The notes below the pieces were generated by a model that had not been told where the DNA came from, did not search any database, and was given only the letters and a program-made list of their open reading frames with translations. Below are positions 45,645 through 54,501 of a stretch of 64,000 nucleotides of DNA, piece by piece. The stretch is from assembly GCF_004125265.1 (NCBI RefSeq), contig NZ_RDTE01000003.1:1240001-1304000 (forward strand). The letters run 5' to 3'. Source of the stretch: Streptomyces lydicus. Lineage in GTDB: Bacteria; Actinomycetota; Actinomycetes; Streptomycetales; Streptomycetaceae. A program made the position numbers and the translations under genes. Positions within the stretch are counted from its first letter, which is position 1. The number at the start of each line of letters is the position of its first letter.

Positions 45645-48587
45645 TCAGTAGCCGATGAGGGGGCTGGTGCCGCCGAACTTGGCGGCGCCGTCGTAGCAGG
45701 TGGGGTAGGTCACGCCGGGCGGGACCGTGGCGGAGCCCGGTTTCGGGGAACAGATCAGGTCCCCTGCCGTGTGGGCCTTCGTCGTCGCGGCCGTGAGCGT
45801 CAGCTGCACGGTGGTGTAGCCGGCCGTGACCGTCTGGACGGAGGCCACGGTGACCGTCTCGGCGTTGGCGGTGCCGTACCCGAGGGTCATGGTGAAGCCG
45901 GCCGGGATGACGTACTGCGCGGCGATTGCGCTGTTCCCGGAGATCGGCCCGACGGTCAGGGCGGTGGCGCCGGCGCTCGGCGACGTGGCCAGGGCGGCCC
46001 AGGCCGCGGAGACGATCCAGTACGTGTACTGGCTCGCCGGGGACATCTGCATGTGGACCTGCAGCTGGTCGTCTTCCGAGCCGGACCATTCGATCTGCTC
46101 GACGAAGCAGTCCAGTTGCTTGGCGGGCGCGAGCGCGGGGCGGCGCATGACGCGCACCAGGGTGCCGAAGCCGAGGGCGGCGATCGTGGGGATCCGGCCG
46201 GGGGCGCTGCCCAGGTCGACGGTGAGGCCGCCCAGGCGGGTGTGGGGGTCCTTGTACTGGCTGAGCAGGTACTCAGCGATGCTCAGGCCCGTGGTGACGC
46301 TTGCCGAGTTGATGCTGCGGGTCATGGACTGCGGGAAGTACGCGGACTGGCTCGCGGTGTCGGTGACGCGCTGCAGCGTGTTGCTGTCCGTCGCGTCGAG
46401 GGCGCCCTCGACGGTGACCTGCACATCGTTGAAGAGCCGCGCGGGGTCCTGGGCGAAGGTCACATCTTCCTGGTACGGGATCTCTCCGGCCGCGTTGTTC
46501 TCCCCGAAGATGGCCTGGGGAACGCTCTGGATCCAGCGCCACAGGTGCCCGTACAGGGTCGGGGTGCCGTAGCGGTCCATGACGAACTGCCCGCCCTCGG
46601 TGTCCGCGGCCTGCTGGATGGCGTCCAGCGCGGTGCGGCCGTTGAGCGTGGTGCCGCCGAGGGTGCCCGAGGAGCCGTAGTACGTGCCACCGGGCAGCTG
46701 GCTGCCGGGGTGGAACTGGGCGAGGGCCAGCAGCCGGTCGATGCGCGAGGTGATGGCATCCTGCGCCCAGCCGCCTGCGAAGCCGCGGGTGAGGACATTC
46801 AGGCTGAGGAGGTCCACCTCGGTGTTCCACTGGGCGTACCAGGCGATGTCGCCGTTGAACGGCTGGGTGTTCTCCCCGCTCCCGTTGGTGGTGAGCAGCG
46901 CGCCCACGGCATCGACGGTGTACGTCGAGGAGCCCATGCTGCTGGCCGCGGTTGAGGTGTTGATGACGCCGTCGACCACCATGTGCACGGTCTTGCCGTC
47001 GGCGCTCAGGGTCAGCGCGGCGCAGTGCCAGTTCCCGTCGCAGACGGATACCGAGCCGTTGTAGTACACGCCGGCGCCGGCCGCGTTCTGGACCTTTGCG
47101 ACGGTCCTGCCGGTGGAGTAGATGCCCATCAGGGCCCCGGACTGGTCGCCGGTGGCGGAGATGAACCCCGGGCCGGTGGAGGCCCACAGGGCGGCCTGGG
47201 TGAAGCGGCCGCCGGTGCCGGGGGTGGCGGTGGTGCGGAAGCAGATCATCCGCGTCCAGCCGGCGGCGGGCAGTGTGAGGCGGTCGGTGCCGTCCCACGG
47301 CTGGAGGTAGGTGGCGCCGGCCGAGTTGCCCAGGGCGCTGGCCTGGTTGGACAGCAGCGTGGTCACTGGGCCGTCCACGTTCCACAGCTTGCCCTGGTCG
47401 GTGGTGGAGGTGATCGATGTGCCGTAGGCGATGTTCGCGCCGACGACGTCCAGGCCCGCGCCGGTGGCGGCCGTGCCCGAGATCGGCAGGAACGCCGAGC
47501 CGCCGTTGATGATGGGGCTGGCGCCGGGGGCGGCGAGGTCGTAGACGTACTGCTGGTTGGCGGGCGCGATGCTCGCCAGGTACTGCGGCATGACGTCCTG
47601 CAGCGTCAGCTGCGACAGCGGCGCCAGGCCGTCGACCCCGGCGACTTCCACCAGGCCGTACTTGCCGCCGCGCTCGTAGCGCTGCACCCAGCTCTCGGCG
47701 AACCCCTGCCAGATCTGGAACCAGTCGCCCGCTCCTGTCCAGGCGGTGGCGGCGGATCCCTGCTCGAGCTGCCAGCCGGTGACGCGCACGGTCGTCGCGG
47801 CCGTGGTCGCCGCCGTCGTCGCCACGGAGATGATGGCGAACTCGGCGCTGGCCGGGGCGGTGCCGGCCGCGGTCAGGCGGCCGCTCCAGCTGGTCGTGAT
47901 GGCGGTGTTGATGCCGGTGGTCGTCGACAGCAGCGTCCCGCTCAGGTCGTACCAGCCGATGCGCAGCTGCATGCTCAGGGAGGACATGCCGCCCGGGGCG
48001 AGCTGCATTTCGACGCCGGCCGCGTAGGAGGCGCCCGGGGTGACGGTGGTGCCCTCGCAGTCGTTCGTCAGCCAGGACGCCGCCGCGCCCGACAGGCCGT
48101 AGACGGCGCCGGACGCGGTCGCGTTCGGCAGGGCCCAGGTGCCTGCCGTGGTGAGCCCGGACGGCGACGTGGACAGGCCCGTGACGACGTCGATGGTGCC
48201 GGCGGTCGCGGCCATGGCCGTGGTCTGGGTGCCGTTGGCCACCCAGTAGTAGAGCAGGTTGCGGGTGGCGGCGGTCTGCAGGACCAGGCGCAGGCGCCGG
48301 TAGGGCAGCACGTAGGGGTAGAAGGGGCTGGCGGTGTTGTCCGGGTCGAGTGCTCCGTCGAGGTTGTCGAGGACGAACGATGCGGTCCCGGACTGGACGC
48401 TGTCCGTCTCGTACTGCCGGCCGCTGGGCGCGGCCTTCCAGCTGCCGCGGATCCGCTTGGTCAGCGTGTACCAGTGGTTGCTGGCCGACGCGTTGCCCCC
48501 GGACGTCCAGGCGACCTGCAGCAGCAGGCGCGGCCAGGAGGCGATCAGGGGGCCGTCCGCGATGGGGAACCCGGTGGGCACGGTCAC
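45645..48587 (-). CDS. Large phage tail-tip protein with LamG-like domain (980 aa)
   Basis: Located directly after the tape measure, the place of distal tail or tail-associated adsorption proteins. The N-terminal 100 residues carry TASFVLDNLDGALDPDN, typical of actinophage minor tail proteins. A Thr/Ala-rich beta part follows (100-300). A LamG/concanavalin-like region (about 400-590; ALTLSADGKTVHMVVDG) suggests sugar binding. The C-terminal half has RIPTIAALGFGTLVRVMRRP and other hub-like parts. The GTG start has GGAGG 6 nt upstream. It is likely part of the host-binding baseplate. Confidence 0.85.
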   Translation of the reverse strand: MTVPTGFPIADGPLIASWPRLLLQVAWTSGGNASASNHWYTLTKRIRGSWKAAPSGRQYETDSVQSGTASFVLDNLDGALDPDNTASPFYPYVLPYRRLRLVLQTAATRNLLYYWVANGTQTTAMAATAGTIDVVTGLSTSPSGLTTAGTWALPNATASGAVYGLSGAAASWLTNDCEGTTVTPGASYAAGVEMQLAPGGMSSLSMQLRIGWYDLSGTLLSTTTGINTAITTSWSGRLTAAGTAPASAEFAIISVATTAATTAATTVRVTGWQLEQGSAATAWTGAGDWFQIWQGFAESWVQRYERGGKYGLVEVAGVDGLAPLSQLTLQDVMPQYLASIAPANQQYVYDLAAPGASPIINGGSAFLPISGTAATGAGLDVVGANIAYGTSITSTTDQGKLWNVDGPVTTLLSNQASALGNSAGATYLQPWDGTDRLTLPAAGWTRMICFRTTATPGTGGRFTQAALWASTGPGFISATGDQSGALMGIYSTGRTVAKVQNAAGAGVYYNGSVSVCDGNWHCAALTLSADGKTVHMVVDGVINTSTAASSMGSSTYTVDAVGALLTTNGSGENTQPFNGDIAWYAQWNTEVDLLSLNVLTRGFAGGWAQDAITSRIDRLLALAQFHPGSQLPGGTYYGSSGTLGGTTLNGRTALDAIQQAADTEGGQFVMDRYGTPTLYGHLWRWIQSVPQAIFGENNAAGEIPYQEDVTFAQDPARLFNDVQVTVEGALDATDSNTLQRVTDTASQSAYFPQSMTRSINSASVTTGLSIAEYLLSQYKDPHTRLGGLTVDLGSAPGRIPTIAALGFGTLVRVMRRPALAPAKQLDCFVEQIEWSGSEDDQLQVHMQMSPASQYTYWIVSAAWAALATSPSAGATALTVGPISGNSAIAAQYVIPAGFTMTLGYGTANAETVTVASVQTVTAGYTTVQLTLTAATTKAHTAGDLICSPKPGSATVPPGVTYPTCYDGAAKFGGTSPLIGY

Positions 48588-48610
48588 AGACGGCCTCCGA
48601 TCGGTAGGGG

Positions 48611-51600
48611 TTAGCCGCGGGCCAGGTCGAGGCCGTTGGTGAGGTTGCGGCGCCGGTGCTGCAGCGTGCCGCGCTGTACCTGCCGCAGCAGGACGTCACG
48701 ATCGAGCTGGACGACGGTGGTCACCTCCACCAGCTGGTCGCCGCCCTGGCCGTCGGCCGCGGGATTCCAGGAGCGCGCCGGAAGGCGCGGGACCTGCGGC
48801 ATGGCCGCCCCCGCGACGGCGCCGGCCATGGCCGCGGCCGCGGTCACCGCGTGGTGGGTGCCGGACTCGATGCCCTGCGCCATGCCCTGAGCGGTGTAGT
48901 TGCCCAGCTCGGCCATCACCGTGGACGGCGAGTGGATGCCCAGGCTGCGGCGGATCGCCGTCTTCATGCTGTTGGCGATGCGCACCATCTGCTTGTCGAT
49001 GGCCTTTTGCTGCGACTGCAGGCCCTTGATCAGGCCCTTCGCCGAGTCGATGCCCGACTTGTACATGCTGTCAGCGACGGCGGATCCCACGGAGCCGGCC
49101 GCGGACTTCGCCGACTTCTGCAGCTTGTTGATGGTGGCGATCTGTGACCGGTTGGCCGTCGCCAGGGCTGCGGCGGTGGCGCCGCCCTGGTCGACGCCGG
49201 CCGATGCGATCTGCTGCACCAGCTCAGTGGACAGGCCCTTCTTGCGGAGGGTCTGCAGCTCGGCGGCGAACTTCCGGGCCTTGGCGACCTGCGTGCGCAT
49301 GTTCGCCACGACGTCCTGACTGGTCAGCTGCACGCTGCCCTCGGGCAGAGCCGTCACCACGGAGACGTTCTCCATCACGGACTTGGCGACGTCGTCCCGG
49401 GTCTTCTTCCAGTCCTTCTGCAGGTCCGCCAGCCGCTTGTGGGCGGCCTTCAGGCGGGACGCGATGCTGACCCGCTGGGCGGCGAGCCGGTTGAGGGCAC
49501 GCCCGTCCCGGGCCACCAGGTTCTGCAGGCCCTGGTGGCTGCGGGATCCGAACTGCCGGTAGAGCATGTTGGCGATGCGGATGGACGCCGAGCGGACCCG
49601 GGCCGCGGAGCCGGTCAGGCCCTGCACCAGGCCGGCGTTGATGTACGCGCCGATCTCCGCGAACTTCCGCGACGGGCTGTGAATGCCCAGGAAGGACTTG
49701 GCGGAGTTGAGCGCGCCCTCGGCCAGGTTCTGGAGGGAGGAGAACAGGGAGCCGGCGGCGCCGGTGACACCGTGGACGATGCCCATCACGATGTTCCGGC
49801 CGATGGACAGGAAGCTGGACCCGATGTTCTTCACGGCGTTCCACGCGTTGTGCAGGCCGCGCGAGATCGTCGAGGCAATACTGCTGATCGTGCCGGAGAT
49901 CGTGTGCCACGCCGACACGATCGGGTTGATCATCCCGGCCTTGATCCCGGACCAGATGAACGCGGCGGTGGCCTTGATGAGGTTCCACTGCTGGGTGAGC
50001 CACCCCTTGATGGTGGTCCACACGCTCATCAGGCTCTTCCAGGCGGCCTTCATCGGGTTGACGATGACCGTCTTGATCACGCCCCAGACGGCGCCGGCGG
50101 CGGCTTTGATGCCGTTCCAGATGGCGACGAAGAAGGCTTTGATGCCGTTCCACACGGTCTTGGCGGTGTTCGTGATCTGGGTGTGGAAGTGGTTCCAGAT
50201 GCTGATGACCAGCGCGATCGGCGGGGCGAAGATGGCCAGCAGCAGCGGCCACCACTTCATGAAAAAGGCCTTGATGCCGTTCCACACGCTGCTGGTGATG
50301 CTCTTCAGCCAGTTCCAGCCGGCCACGATCGGCGCGGTCACCGTGCGCCAGGCGCTGGCGAAGAACGCGCCGATGCCGTGCCAGGCGGCGCTGATGCCGC
50401 TGGTGATCGAATGCCAGATGGACTTGGTGCCGTCGGCGACCCAGTTCCAGGCGGCGACCACGGCGTGGCCGACGGCGGCCGCCACCGCCTTGATGACGCC
50501 CCACACCTGCTTCCAGTGCGTGGCCAGGTAGATGATGGCCGCGACCAGCGCCATGACGCCGACGATGATCCAGGTGACGGGGTTGACCGCGGCGGCGGCC
50601 GCCATGCTGTACAGCCCGGCGGTCAGGGCCGCGATGGCGAACACCAGGACCCCGCCGATGATGATGGCCGCGACCTTCGCCGCCCCTGAGTGCTTGGCGA
50701 TCCAGGACGTGGCCGTGGCCACCACACCGATGATCTTCTGGGCCACCGGCATCAACTGCTGGCCGATCTGGATGCCCAGCGACTGCACCGACGCCTTGGC
50801 CTCGGCCATCTTCTGGTTGAAGTTCTTCTGGACGTCCGCCCATCCCTCGATGGACTTGCCGCCGGCCTTGACGTGCTCCTCGATGCCCTCGGTGTTCCGC
50901 TTGAAGTCGGCCATGTGCGGGCCGGTCAGCTGCAGCGCGGCCTGCATCGACTTGGTGCCGCCCACCATCGTGGCGAGCGCGCCCACGTAGGTCTGCTGCG
51001 ACGGCGAGAGGTTCGCCAGCTCCTTCTGGAACGCCGTGGTGTTGTGCGCGGCCTTCTGCAGGTGAGAGATGAGGACGGTGCCGGCCGGGCCCATCTTGTG
51101 CTGGATGGCGTCGGTGAGCATCGTCAGCGTGCTGGCCAGGCCCCGCTTGCCGAGGTTCTGCCCAACCTTCACCGCCGACAGGCCCAGGTCCGTCATCTCC
51201 CGGGCGGCCTTGCCGGACGGGTTGGACAGCTGGCCGATGGTCTGGCGCAGGTAGGTCGCCGCGACCGCGGCCGGGGTGCCTTGGGCGGTCATGGTGGCCA
51301 TGGCGCCCAGCACTTCGTTGAGCTTGACGTGCGCGGCCGCCGACACCGGCAGGATGCTGCTCATGCTGCCGGCGAGGGCTTCGAGGTTCGTCTTGCCCTC
51401 GGCCTCGGTGGCGATCAGCGCGTTCGTGACCTCGGTCGCCGACCCGGCGCCGGTCTTGTACGCGTTCATCGCGGTGGTGACCGCGTCGGTGGTGGTCTTC
51501 AGGTCCGCGGCGCCGACCTTGGCGCCCATGGCCGACGCCCGCAGCACCTTCAGCGCGTCGGCGCCGTGGTAGCCGGCGGATTCGACCATGTAGAGCCCCG

Positions 51601-51937
51601 AGGTGAGTTCCTCGGTGGACTGCCCGACCTGCCCGGCCATGGCCAAGACGCCCTGGCCGACCATCTTCATGTTGCCCGCGGCCTCGCCGGCGCCGGTGCG
51701 CACGCGGGTCATCTGGACCTGGAAGTCACCGGCCATCTTCACCGTGTGGACGGCGACAGCCGCGGCCGCGATGCCGATTCCGGCGATGGCCGCCTTGCCG
51801 AGCATGCCGGTCTTGCGGAAAGCGCCCGCCCCGGAGGCGTCGGCGGCCGCCATCTCCGCCTTGACGTCCGCCATCGCGGTCTTGACGCCCTTGGAGTGGC
51901 CCAGGAACTCGATGAACACCGGGGGCAGAGCACCCAT
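48611..51937 (-). CDS. Phage tail tape measure protein (1108 aa)
   Basis: Sets tail length and is ejected with DNA. The N-terminal 360 residues match the phage minor tail (TP901-type) core, with GDFQVQMTRVRTGAGEAAGN and TTTDAVTTAMNAYKTGAGSA. Hydrophobic helices lie at about 415-480. A Trp-rich repeat zone (WNGIKAFF, SVWNGIKAFF, TVWNGIKAFF, AIWNGIKAAA) covers about 490-700. The motif GIHSPSR/GIHSPST occurs twice, each followed by a similar AEIGAYI/AELGNYT helix. Length predicts a tail of siphophage type. The ribosome-binding site is inside a hairpin directly before the ATG (see 51938-51955). Confidence 0.95.
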   Translation of the reverse strand: MGALPPVFIEFLGHSKGVKTAMADVKAEMAAADASGAGAFRKTGMLGKAAIAGIGIAAAAVAVHTVKMAGDFQVQMTRVRTGAGEAAGNMKMVGQGVLAMAGQVGQSTEELTSGLYMVESAGYHGADALKVLRASAMGAKVGAADLKTTTDAVTTAMNAYKTGAGSATEVTNALIATEAEGKTNLEALAGSMSSILPVSAAAHVKLNEVLGAMATMTAQGTPAAVAATYLRQTIGQLSNPSGKAAREMTDLGLSAVKVGQNLGKRGLASTLTMLTDAIQHKMGPAGTVLISHLQKAAHNTTAFQKELANLSPSQQTYVGALATMVGGTKSMQAALQLTGPHMADFKRNTEGIEEHVKAGGKSIEGWADVQKNFNQKMAEAKASVQSLGIQIGQQLMPVAQKIIGVVATATSWIAKHSGAAKVAAIIIGGVLVFAIAALTAGLYSMAAAAAVNPVTWIIVGVMALVAAIIYLATHWKQVWGVIKAVAAAVGHAVVAAWNWVADGTKSIWHSITSGISAAWHGIGAFFASAWRTVTAPIVAGWNWLKSITSSVWNGIKAFFMKWWPLLLAIFAPPIALVISIWNHFHTQITNTAKTVWNGIKAFFVAIWNGIKAAAGAVWGVIKTVIVNPMKAAWKSLMSVWTTIKGWLTQQWNLIKATAAFIWSGIKAGMINPIVSAWHTISGTISSIASTISRGLHNAWNAVKNIGSSFLSIGRNIVMGIVHGVTGAAGSLFSSLQNLAEGALNSAKSFLGIHSPSRKFAEIGAYINAGLVQGLTGSAARVRSASIRIANMLYRQFGSRSHQGLQNLVARDGRALNRLAAQRVSIASRLKAAHKRLADLQKDWKKTRDDVAKSVMENVSVVTALPEGSVQLTSQDVVANMRTQVAKARKFAAELQTLRKKGLSTELVQQIASAGVDQGGATAAALATANRSQIATINKLQKSAKSAAGSVGSAVADSMYKSGIDSAKGLIKGLQSQQKAIDKQMVRIANSMKTAIRRSLGIHSPSTVMAELGNYTAQGMAQGIESGTHHAVTAAAAMAGAVAGAAMPQVPRLPARSWNPAADGQGGDQLVEVTTVVQLDRDVLLRQVQRGTLQHRRRNLTNGLDLARG

Positions 51938-51955
51938 GAGGGAGTCACCTCCCTC
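51938..51955 (-). promoter_or_regulatory. Hairpin covering the tape-measure ribosome-binding site
   Basis: On the coding strand GAGGGAG-GTGA-CTCCCTC forms a 7-bp stem with a GTGA (GNRA-type) loop, ending one base before the ATG. The Shine-Dalgarno GGAGGTGA is split between stem and loop, so initiation should be limited unless the hairpin is opened. This would suit the low copy number of a tape measure protein. Confidence 0.7.
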
Positions 51956-52011
51956 GCAGGTCGCTCGCTATGGAGTTATGGGCAGGGCCGCACGACGGCG
52001 ATACTGACCGC

Positions 52012-52236
52012 ATGGCAATGAAGCTGATCCGGCGGTTCCTCGGACACAGGTCCCCAACAGCCCAGATGAATGCCGCAGGGGAGAAGTTGGTCGCCCAGTT
52101 CGCCAAGGGCTGCGCCGATCCGCCCCGCACGCCCGAGGAGTGGGCAGAGATGCACCGGCGGCTCGACGAAGCCATGCCGTACATGCGCGAGGTCGCCGAG
52201 CGCGCCTTCGGCCCTCTCGACGACGGGGACGAATAG
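52012..52236 (+). CDS. Plus-strand gene inside the tail operon, candidate moron (74 aa)
   Basis: Encodes MAMKLIRRFLGHRSPTAQMN and a charged helical remainder (RTPEEWAEMHRRLDEAMPYM, then REVAERAFGPLDDGDE). Composition is protein-like, and the gene nearly fills the space between the tape-measure start and the gp10-like stop, opposite to all surrounding phage genes. No strong ribosome-binding site is seen; GATACT about 15 nt upstream could be a -10 box of a leaderless transcript. Opposite-strand single genes in late operons are often expressed from the prophage. Function unknown. Confidence 0.65.
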   Translation: MAMKLIRRFLGHRSPTAQMNAAGEKLVAQFAKGCADPPRTPEEWAEMHRRLDEAMPYMREVAERAFGPLDDGDE

Positions 52237-52241
52237 CCAGA

Positions 52242-52718
52242 TCAGGTTTTGGTGGCACGCCCCCAGGACGCTTGCCAGACGGCGGCCATCTTCGGCTCGG
52301 CCTTGCGGATCCCGGGCCGGACGTAGGGGTACTTGCCTTCGGTGCGCTTCTTGTAGAGGTTGCGGACCCCGCCGCCGACGCCGACGCCGCCCTGGAACCC
52401 GCCGCCGGGAATCGGCTTGGGCTTTCGGACGCCACCCACGCCCTTGATCAGCTTTCCGGTCAGCCGGCCGGGCCCCCCGCCCTTGGTGGTGTGGTGCGGG
52501 GACAGGCCCAGGCGCACGGTGTCGCCGGTCCGAGCGGACTTGCCGCGGTGGTCCCACCGCGGCCGCCCCCGCATCCCCGACCGGATCGACCGCTTGGCCA
52601 GGTTCTGGGTGGACCTCAGCGCCTTGATGGTGGCCAGGTCGATACGGCGGTCCATCGCGACGACCGCCGCACGCGCTTCCTTCGCGCCGCGGACAGCGAC
52701 GGTGATCCCCTCACCCAC
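52242..52718 (-). CDS. HK97 gp10-like tail protein (158 aa)
   Basis: Basic protein with MGEGITVAVRGAKEARAAVV, then a Gly/Lys-rich middle (loop region) and KYPYVRPGIRKAEPKMA near the end, as in gp10-like tail completion or terminator proteins. The GTG start has AGGAGG 6 nt upstream and overlaps the chaperone frame by 8 bp. Its place after the chaperones rather than before the tail tube gene is unusual. An alternative is a minor tail-tip adaptor. Confidence 0.6.
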   Translation of the reverse strand: MGEGITVAVRGAKEARAAVVAMDRRIDLATIKALRSTQNLAKRSIRSGMRGRPRWDHRGKSARTGDTVRLGLSPHHTTKGGGPGRLTGKLIKGVGGVRKPKPIPGGGFQGGVGVGGGVRNLYKKRTEGKYPYVRPGIRKAEPKMAAVWQASWGRATKT

Positions 52719-52998
52719 GGGCAGCCTCCTCCTGGGCGTTGGCCTTGGCCTGCTGCACGGCCCCGTCGACGGCCAGGACCCAGTCGAGTTCCTCGGCCGG
52801 CAAGTCCATCCAGGAGTCGGGCGGGCCGACGACCTGACACAGCTGCCAGAAGCGGTACGCCTCCATCGGCAGCTGGTCGGCCGGGTAGTCGAATTTGCCC
52901 TCCAGTACCGCCCTCAGACGGTAGAGGGCCCGGTAGGGGACGCCGGATCGGTGGACGGCGCGAAGTCGGGCCCGGCCTGCAACCCGCCCTCGGCACAC
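52711..52998 (-). CDS. Tail assembly chaperone, downstream frame reached by -1 frameshift
   Basis: The frame overlaps the end of the upstream chaperone gene by 85 bp and is in the -1 phase relative to it. The useful part begins near LYRLRAVLEGKFDYPADQLP and continues with MEAYRFWQLCQVVGPPDSWM, typical of the T part of G/GT chaperones. No ribosome-binding site precedes the first Met. It is most likely made as a fusion with the 148-aa protein. A C-run (TCCCCTACC, 52932-52940) is one possible slip site. Confidence 0.75.
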   Translation of the reverse strand: MCRGRVAGRARLRAVHRSGVPYRALYRLRAVLEGKFDYPADQLPMEAYRFWQLCQVVGPPDSWMDLPAEELDWVLAVDGAVQQAKANAQEEAARG

Positions 52999-53360
52999 AG
53001 TTCCTTCAGCGCGTCGTAGGCGCCGCCGGGCAGGTCCAGGAGACTGTCCGCCGTCACCTCGGGCCCGAACGACCAGCCCGCGACGCGCGAGAGGATCAGA
53101 CGGTCGCTGAGATCGTCCATGAGCGCGAGGGACTCCTCGCCGATCGCGGTGGCCATGTCCGCGGCCTCCGCCTCGCCGATGTCGGCCATGGCCGCCACGC
53201 CGTCCGCCTTGGCCTTGGCCACGACGCCGGCGAACGCCGGGTCCCGGGCCAGCTTCATCTGGATGGCCTTGATCGGCCGGCGCAGCCGCTCGGAGACGTC
53301 CGCGCTGTCGCGCAGGTCGGCCCAGGCGTCGCCGGGCAACTGGTGTCGCGTGATGGTCAC
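52914..53360 (-). CDS. Tail assembly chaperone, upstream frame (148 aa)
   Basis: Homologue by position of lambda gpG. It is soluble and helical (MTITRHQLPGDAWADLRDSA to the VSERLRRPIKAIQMKLARD region) and probably binds the tape measure during tail assembly. The GTG overlaps the stop of the tail tube gene (GTGA). The end overlaps the downstream chaperone frame, the usual place for a -1 shift giving a minor fusion product. Confidence 0.8.
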   Translation of the reverse strand: MTITRHQLPGDAWADLRDSADVSERLRRPIKAIQMKLARDPAFAGVVAKAKADGVAAMADIGEAEAADMATAIGEESLALMDDLSDRLILSRVAGWSFGPEVTADSLLDLPGGAYDALKELCAEGGLQAGPDFAPSTDPASPTGPSTV

Positions 53361-54319
53361 TTGTACGTCCCGGAGGTGATGGCGTTGGTCAGGGTGGCCT
53401 TGATGGGGCTGTAGCCGGCGGAGGCGCCCACGTCGCTGGTGTTGGCAATCGCGCGGAAGGACACGGGAAGCTCGATGTAGTCCTTGCCGTAGTTCGGCGA
53501 TCCCTCGGTGAAGGCGACCTGAGAGCAGTGCAGCGTCAGGCCGTTCGCCGCGGCACCGGCGCCCTGCGAATACAGGCAGTCGAAGGACTGGACGGTGCCG
53601 GCCTGGAACGCGGTGCGCTGGGTCGTGGACTCCATGACCAGCGTCAGCTTGCCCTCGACGCCCACGTCCCCGGACCAGATGCGGTACGGGTTCTGGGTGC
53701 CCGCGGCGCCCCGGATCTCGGTGACGTCCCGCTTGATGGTCAGCTCGCCGTCCTGGACGAAGATGTTGGTCCCGCCCAGCTTGTTGGTGATCGACCAGTT
53801 CGCGACCGGCGGCACCGCGGTGAAGCTCGGGGTGGGCGTCGTCGTGGTGGTGTAGCCCCAGGACTTGGCCTTCGCCGACCACTCCAGAAGGCCGTCCGCG
53901 TTCCACTTGAAGCCCAGCTCGGAGAACTGGGCGCCGGCGTACTGCCAGGTCCCCAGCGGGTCGGCGATCGTCCAGGTCTGGCTGGGCGGCTGGGTGTCGC
54001 CCGTGCACAGCGTCGAGAACGTCGTGGTGTACGGCGCGGATGCGCCGGTGACGGTCAGGTCCGGCAGGACGGACGTCAGCAGCCAGCCGATGGTGTCGGC
54101 GTACACGTCGCCGCCGACGTCCAGTTCAGCGCCCTTCTGCCCGGGCAGCAGCCCGAACACGTCCACCGGGGCGCCGCGCTGGCCGGTGTCCTCGATGAGG
54201 TTGATGTCGTCCTTCGGCGTCAGCGTCTTCCACGGCACCCAGGCGGTGGGAGCGACAGCGGTCCCGGGCGTGACCTCCTTGGCCACGCCCAGGGCTGCGA
54301 GATGACTGGGCTTAGGCAT
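53357..54319 (-). CDS. Major tail (tube) protein (320 aa)
   Basis: Forms the tail tube. Opens MPKPSHLAALGVAKEVTPGT and continues with AVAPTAWVPWKTLTPKDD, a layout typical of actinophage tube proteins; the remainder is beta-rich with VDVFGLLPGQKGAELDVGGD and late YIELPVSFRAIANTSD. Length is within the family range. The ATG overlaps the preceding small gene by 8 bp. It is the most expressed tail gene expected here. Confidence 0.88.
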   Translation of the reverse strand: MPKPSHLAALGVAKEVTPGTAVAPTAWVPWKTLTPKDDINLIEDTGQRGAPVDVFGLLPGQKGAELDVGGDVYADTIGWLLTSVLPDLTVTGASAPYTTTFSTLCTGDTQPPSQTWTIADPLGTWQYAGAQFSELGFKWNADGLLEWSAKAKSWGYTTTTTPTPSFTAVPPVANWSITNKLGGTNIFVQDGELTIKRDVTEIRGAAGTQNPYRIWSGDVGVEGKLTLVMESTTQRTAFQAGTVQSFDCLYSQGAGAAANGLTLHCSQVAFTEGSPNYGKDYIELPVSFRAIANTSDVGASAGYSPIKATLTNAITSGTYK

Positions 54320-54494
54320 CGCTGCCGCCCTCCTTCCCCGGCCGGTCGCCGGTCTTCTTGGTGGCGGCCTTGGCGGTCTCCCACAGGCCATCGCCCGGAT
54401 TGCGCTCCAGGTCGTAGGTTTCGCCGGTCTCCGGCGTCAGGCCCAGCTGCGGGTAGTAGCGGCCCGCCTCGCCGATGTAGGTGTAGCGCTGCAC
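54312..54494 (-). CDS. Small phage protein before the tail tube gene (60 aa)
   Basis: MQRYTYIGEAGRYYPQLGLT, followed by a short acidic-basic tail (TKKTGDRPGKEGGSDA). GAGGA lies before the GTG start. Proteins of this size between tail terminator and tube genes are common in actinophages. Function unknown; possibly structural. Confidence 0.65.
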   Translation of the reverse strand: MQRYTYIGEAGRYYPQLGLTPETGETYDLERNPGDGLWETAKAATKKTGDRPGKEGGSDA

Positions 54495-54501
54495 GGTGTC
54501 C

